Positions 62,691-64,000 of a stretch of DNA of 64,000 nt are shown here, in pieces; position 1 is the first letter of the stretch; each line of letters begins with the position of its first letter. A program made the translations under genes and the position numbers. The stretch is taken from the NCBI GenBank assembly GCA_013397455.1, contig VYZB01000035.1, positions 2,217,395-2,281,394 on the forward strand. The letters run 5' to 3'. Under the pieces are notes generated by a model. It was not told the DNA's origin, searched no databases, and saw nothing but the letters and a program-made list of their open reading frames with translations. The DNA is from Crotophaga sulcirostris. Its lineage: Eukaryota > Chordata > Aves > Cuculiformes > Crotophagidae.

Positions 62691-63486
62691 CATCTCATGT
62701 TTCCTAGATACAATTGTTCAACTCCTTGACAAGCTTCACCTACTCTGGTCAGAAGGATCTTGAACATTCTTCTCCGCTTACCCAACACATACCCCACAGT
62801 ACCAACTTGGCTTCCTGTACTGGCAGTTCCAAAAAGGGCTACATGCCACATTTTCAGCATAAAATACCACGGAGCGTGTAAGTTATCAGAAGTTCCTACT
62901 CGTCTTACGCCAGTGAACAAGCTCATAAAAAAATCTTTACGTAAGAGTTACCTTTGGCATTAACATCAGCCTGATGAGTTACAGTAAAGCAAAAATCACC
63001 AGTCTGATTTCAGCATGGTTTTGAATGCAAAGTTGTTACACTTGGGCTTATTTTATTTTAACTCTTTATACAACCTATCAGCTGGATATATGGTACGCTT
63101 CCCTTCCCCTGGTAAAAGGCTTGTAGGTGCTTACGTAATCTTACAATTCTGATACACAGACATTAAATTATACACATCAAAGGCAGCCACATCGGATGGA
63201 TGTAATCTGTTCAGCCCAGCACAATTTCTTATATTCCTTCAGCACATTTTTTAATTGACAACACATCTCAAATGTCTCAATTAAACATTCATTTATAGGA
63301 GGACCAGCAGGGAAAAAGAAAGAAAACCCTCCTAATAGCACATTAGTCCTTATGAAAACCATGCATCCCAGTCTCATGAGTGTAGTAGATACTTTTATTA
63401 ATGGCAGTTTTCAAATCAGTATCTTATGACAAAGGCTTCAAACACTTGTCCAACCGATGCACCCGGCGCAATTTCAAGTACTATTT

Positions 63487-63502
63487 AAAAAAAAAAAAAA
63501 AA
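63487..63502 (+). repeat. Poly-A tract, 16 bp
   Basis: Sixteen A residues immediately precede the rise in CpG density. No retrocopy is recognisable upstream of it. Confidence 0.85.
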
Positions 63503-63559
63503 GCCTTAAGTCTACTTGAGCTGGTCCTTCGTTATACTTCACACCGCAAACAATAAGAA

Positions 63560-63880
63560 CATCTTCACGCTTCACCCTAACGAAACGAGGGGCGCTTCGC
63601 AAACTACACCGGGGGGAGGAGGAGGGTTAAGGAGGGGTGGGAGGTGTTCAGGGTCCACCACTCGAACCCCGCACCGCCCCATCACACGCAGGAGGTGCTG
63701 CCCCCCGCCCCTCCCGGAGCGACCGCCCCAGCCCCGCTGCGGGCTCTGCCCCGCGGCTCCCCCGGGGCCAACTCCCCGCCCGCCGCTCCCACCGCCCCGC
63801 GGGCTCCGGTTCTGCACAGCCCCGTGGCGTGGGGCGGCAGAGAGGGCGAGAAATTCGCGGCTTTCAAACAAAACAGACGT
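63560..63880. promoter_or_regulatory. CpG island, probable promoter / first-exon region
   Basis: About 35 CpG occur in roughly 320 bases, against near-absence in the preceding kilobases. GC-box (Sp1/KLF-type) sequences are present at 63701-63715 (ccccccgcccctccc) and around 63773-63800 (ccccgcccgccgctccc, accgccccgcgg). No TATA box is evident, in keeping with CpG-island promoters. Direction is not settled. On the minus strand donor-like gttagg|gtgaag occurs near 63576, but it is weak. A-over-T and C-over-G bias across the window favours minus-strand transcription into the window. A 116-codon minus frame (63572-63922) is Gly/Arg/Pro-rich and probably a GC artefact. Confidence 0.85.
63611..63641 (+). 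promoter_or_regulatory. Potential G-quadruplex motif
   Basis: Four G-tracts (63614-63616, 63624-63626, 63634-63637, 63639-63641) are separated by loops of 7, 7 and 1 bases, fitting the G3+N1-7 rule. It lies at the left flank of the edge CpG island. On a minus-strand transcript this would be the C-rich side, so any effect would be at DNA level. Folding is predicted from sequence only. Confidence 0.6.
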
Positions 63881-63923
63881 CGGCCCCATATGCTGCCTTC
63901 CCTCTCCTTTCTCGCCCGCCACT

Positions 63924-64000
63924 CTTTTTTCCTTCTTTTCTCTTTTTTTCCCTTCTTTCCTCTCTTTTTTCCCTTCTTTCCTCTCTTTTTTCCCTTCTTT
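63924..64000 (+). repeat. Polypyrimidine tract with 21-bp tandem repeat (continues past window)
   Basis: After ccgccact the plus strand is essentially all C/T to the window end. From 63950 it is a perfect 21-bp tandem repeat (cccttctttcctctctttttt): 63950-63970, 63971-63991, then nine bases of a third unit at the edge. Pure homopurine-homopyrimidine tandem repeats next to promoters can adopt triplex (H-DNA) structures and vary in length between individuals. The true extent lies outside the window. Confidence 0.93.

Larger units (their letters stand above)
57718..63559. other. AT-rich non-coding DNA leading to the edge CpG island
   Basis: No recognised gene. Frames of up to 115 codons occur but have no motifs. 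Two very short segments with excellent minus-strand acceptors (61569-61577, 62952-62970) are reported under findings. Simple tracts are a T-run at 61554-61566, CA/A at 62669-62690 and an A-run at 63487-63502. Confidence 0.55.

Noticed and set aside
63572..63922. Minus-strand 116-codon Gly/Arg/Pro-rich frame in the edge CpG island
   Set aside because: GC-rich DNA lacks stops on all frames. The composition is low-complexity and no start context or homologue is recognisable.
1..64000. Bacterial-type systems, CRISPR arrays, operons, tRNA or rRNA genes, endogenous retrovirus with gag/pol/env
   Set aside because: None was seen. The compositional and repeat signature is vertebrate nuclear DNA. No regularly spaced direct repeats, no cloverleaf sequences with A/B boxes, and no retroviral protein motifs were found by reading.

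Overview
The window looks like avian (sauropsid) nuclear DNA that is almost entirely non-coding. The diagnostic signal is the CR1 (chicken repeat 1) family of LINE retrotransposons. At least six fragments are recognisable from the C-terminal reverse-transcriptase-ORF motif [11 protein letters not shown], from the 3' UTR text, and from the terminal ATTCTATG-type octamer. CR1 also occurs in crocodilians and turtles, so 'bird' is the best inference, not a proof. No SINEs, no intact transposon ORF, no tRNA or rRNA gene, and no protein gene I can name are visible. The longest open frame outside CR1 or low-complexity DNA that I noticed is about 143 codons, which is unremarkable for 64 kb of six-frame sequence.

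Layout. 1-639: plus-strand CR1 3' end. 640-12182: AT-rich non-coding DNA. 12183-13012: minus-strand CR1. 13013-33994: AT-rich non-coding DNA with one short CR1 scrap (19035-19160), an AT-rich patch and a C-run. 33995-34560: two separate minus-strand CR1 fragments. 36420-36760: an isolated internal CpG island holding a GGA microsatellite and an excellent CTCF-type motif, followed to 37.6 kb by a CpG-enriched stretch. 41.9-42.65 kb: an unclassified GC-richer block. 46680-46690: an 11-base assembly gap. 46845-47675: an old minus-strand CR1. 48901-49132: a diverged tandem duplication with a period of 115 bp. 57650-57717: a near-perfect palindrome. 63560-63880: a strong CpG island, followed by a polypyrimidine tandem repeat at the window edge.

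Interpretation. The CpG island at the right edge is the most likely promoter. By eye the plus strand carries more C than G and roughly twice as many long A-runs as T-runs. That is the pattern expected if the transcribed sense strand is the minus strand, so much of the window may be a long 5' intron of a minus-strand gene starting at or beyond the right edge. This is inference. I list several minus-strand exon candidates (good acceptor, good donor, open frame), but pseudo-exons of this quality are common in introns and none encodes a protein I recognise. They are given at low confidence.

I did not find a new biological system. The observations most worth following up are the CTCF-type site inside the internal CpG island, the 29-bp-arm palindrome, the edge CpG island with its G-quadruplex and polypyrimidine tract, and the candidate exons at 37.1 and 42.4 kb.
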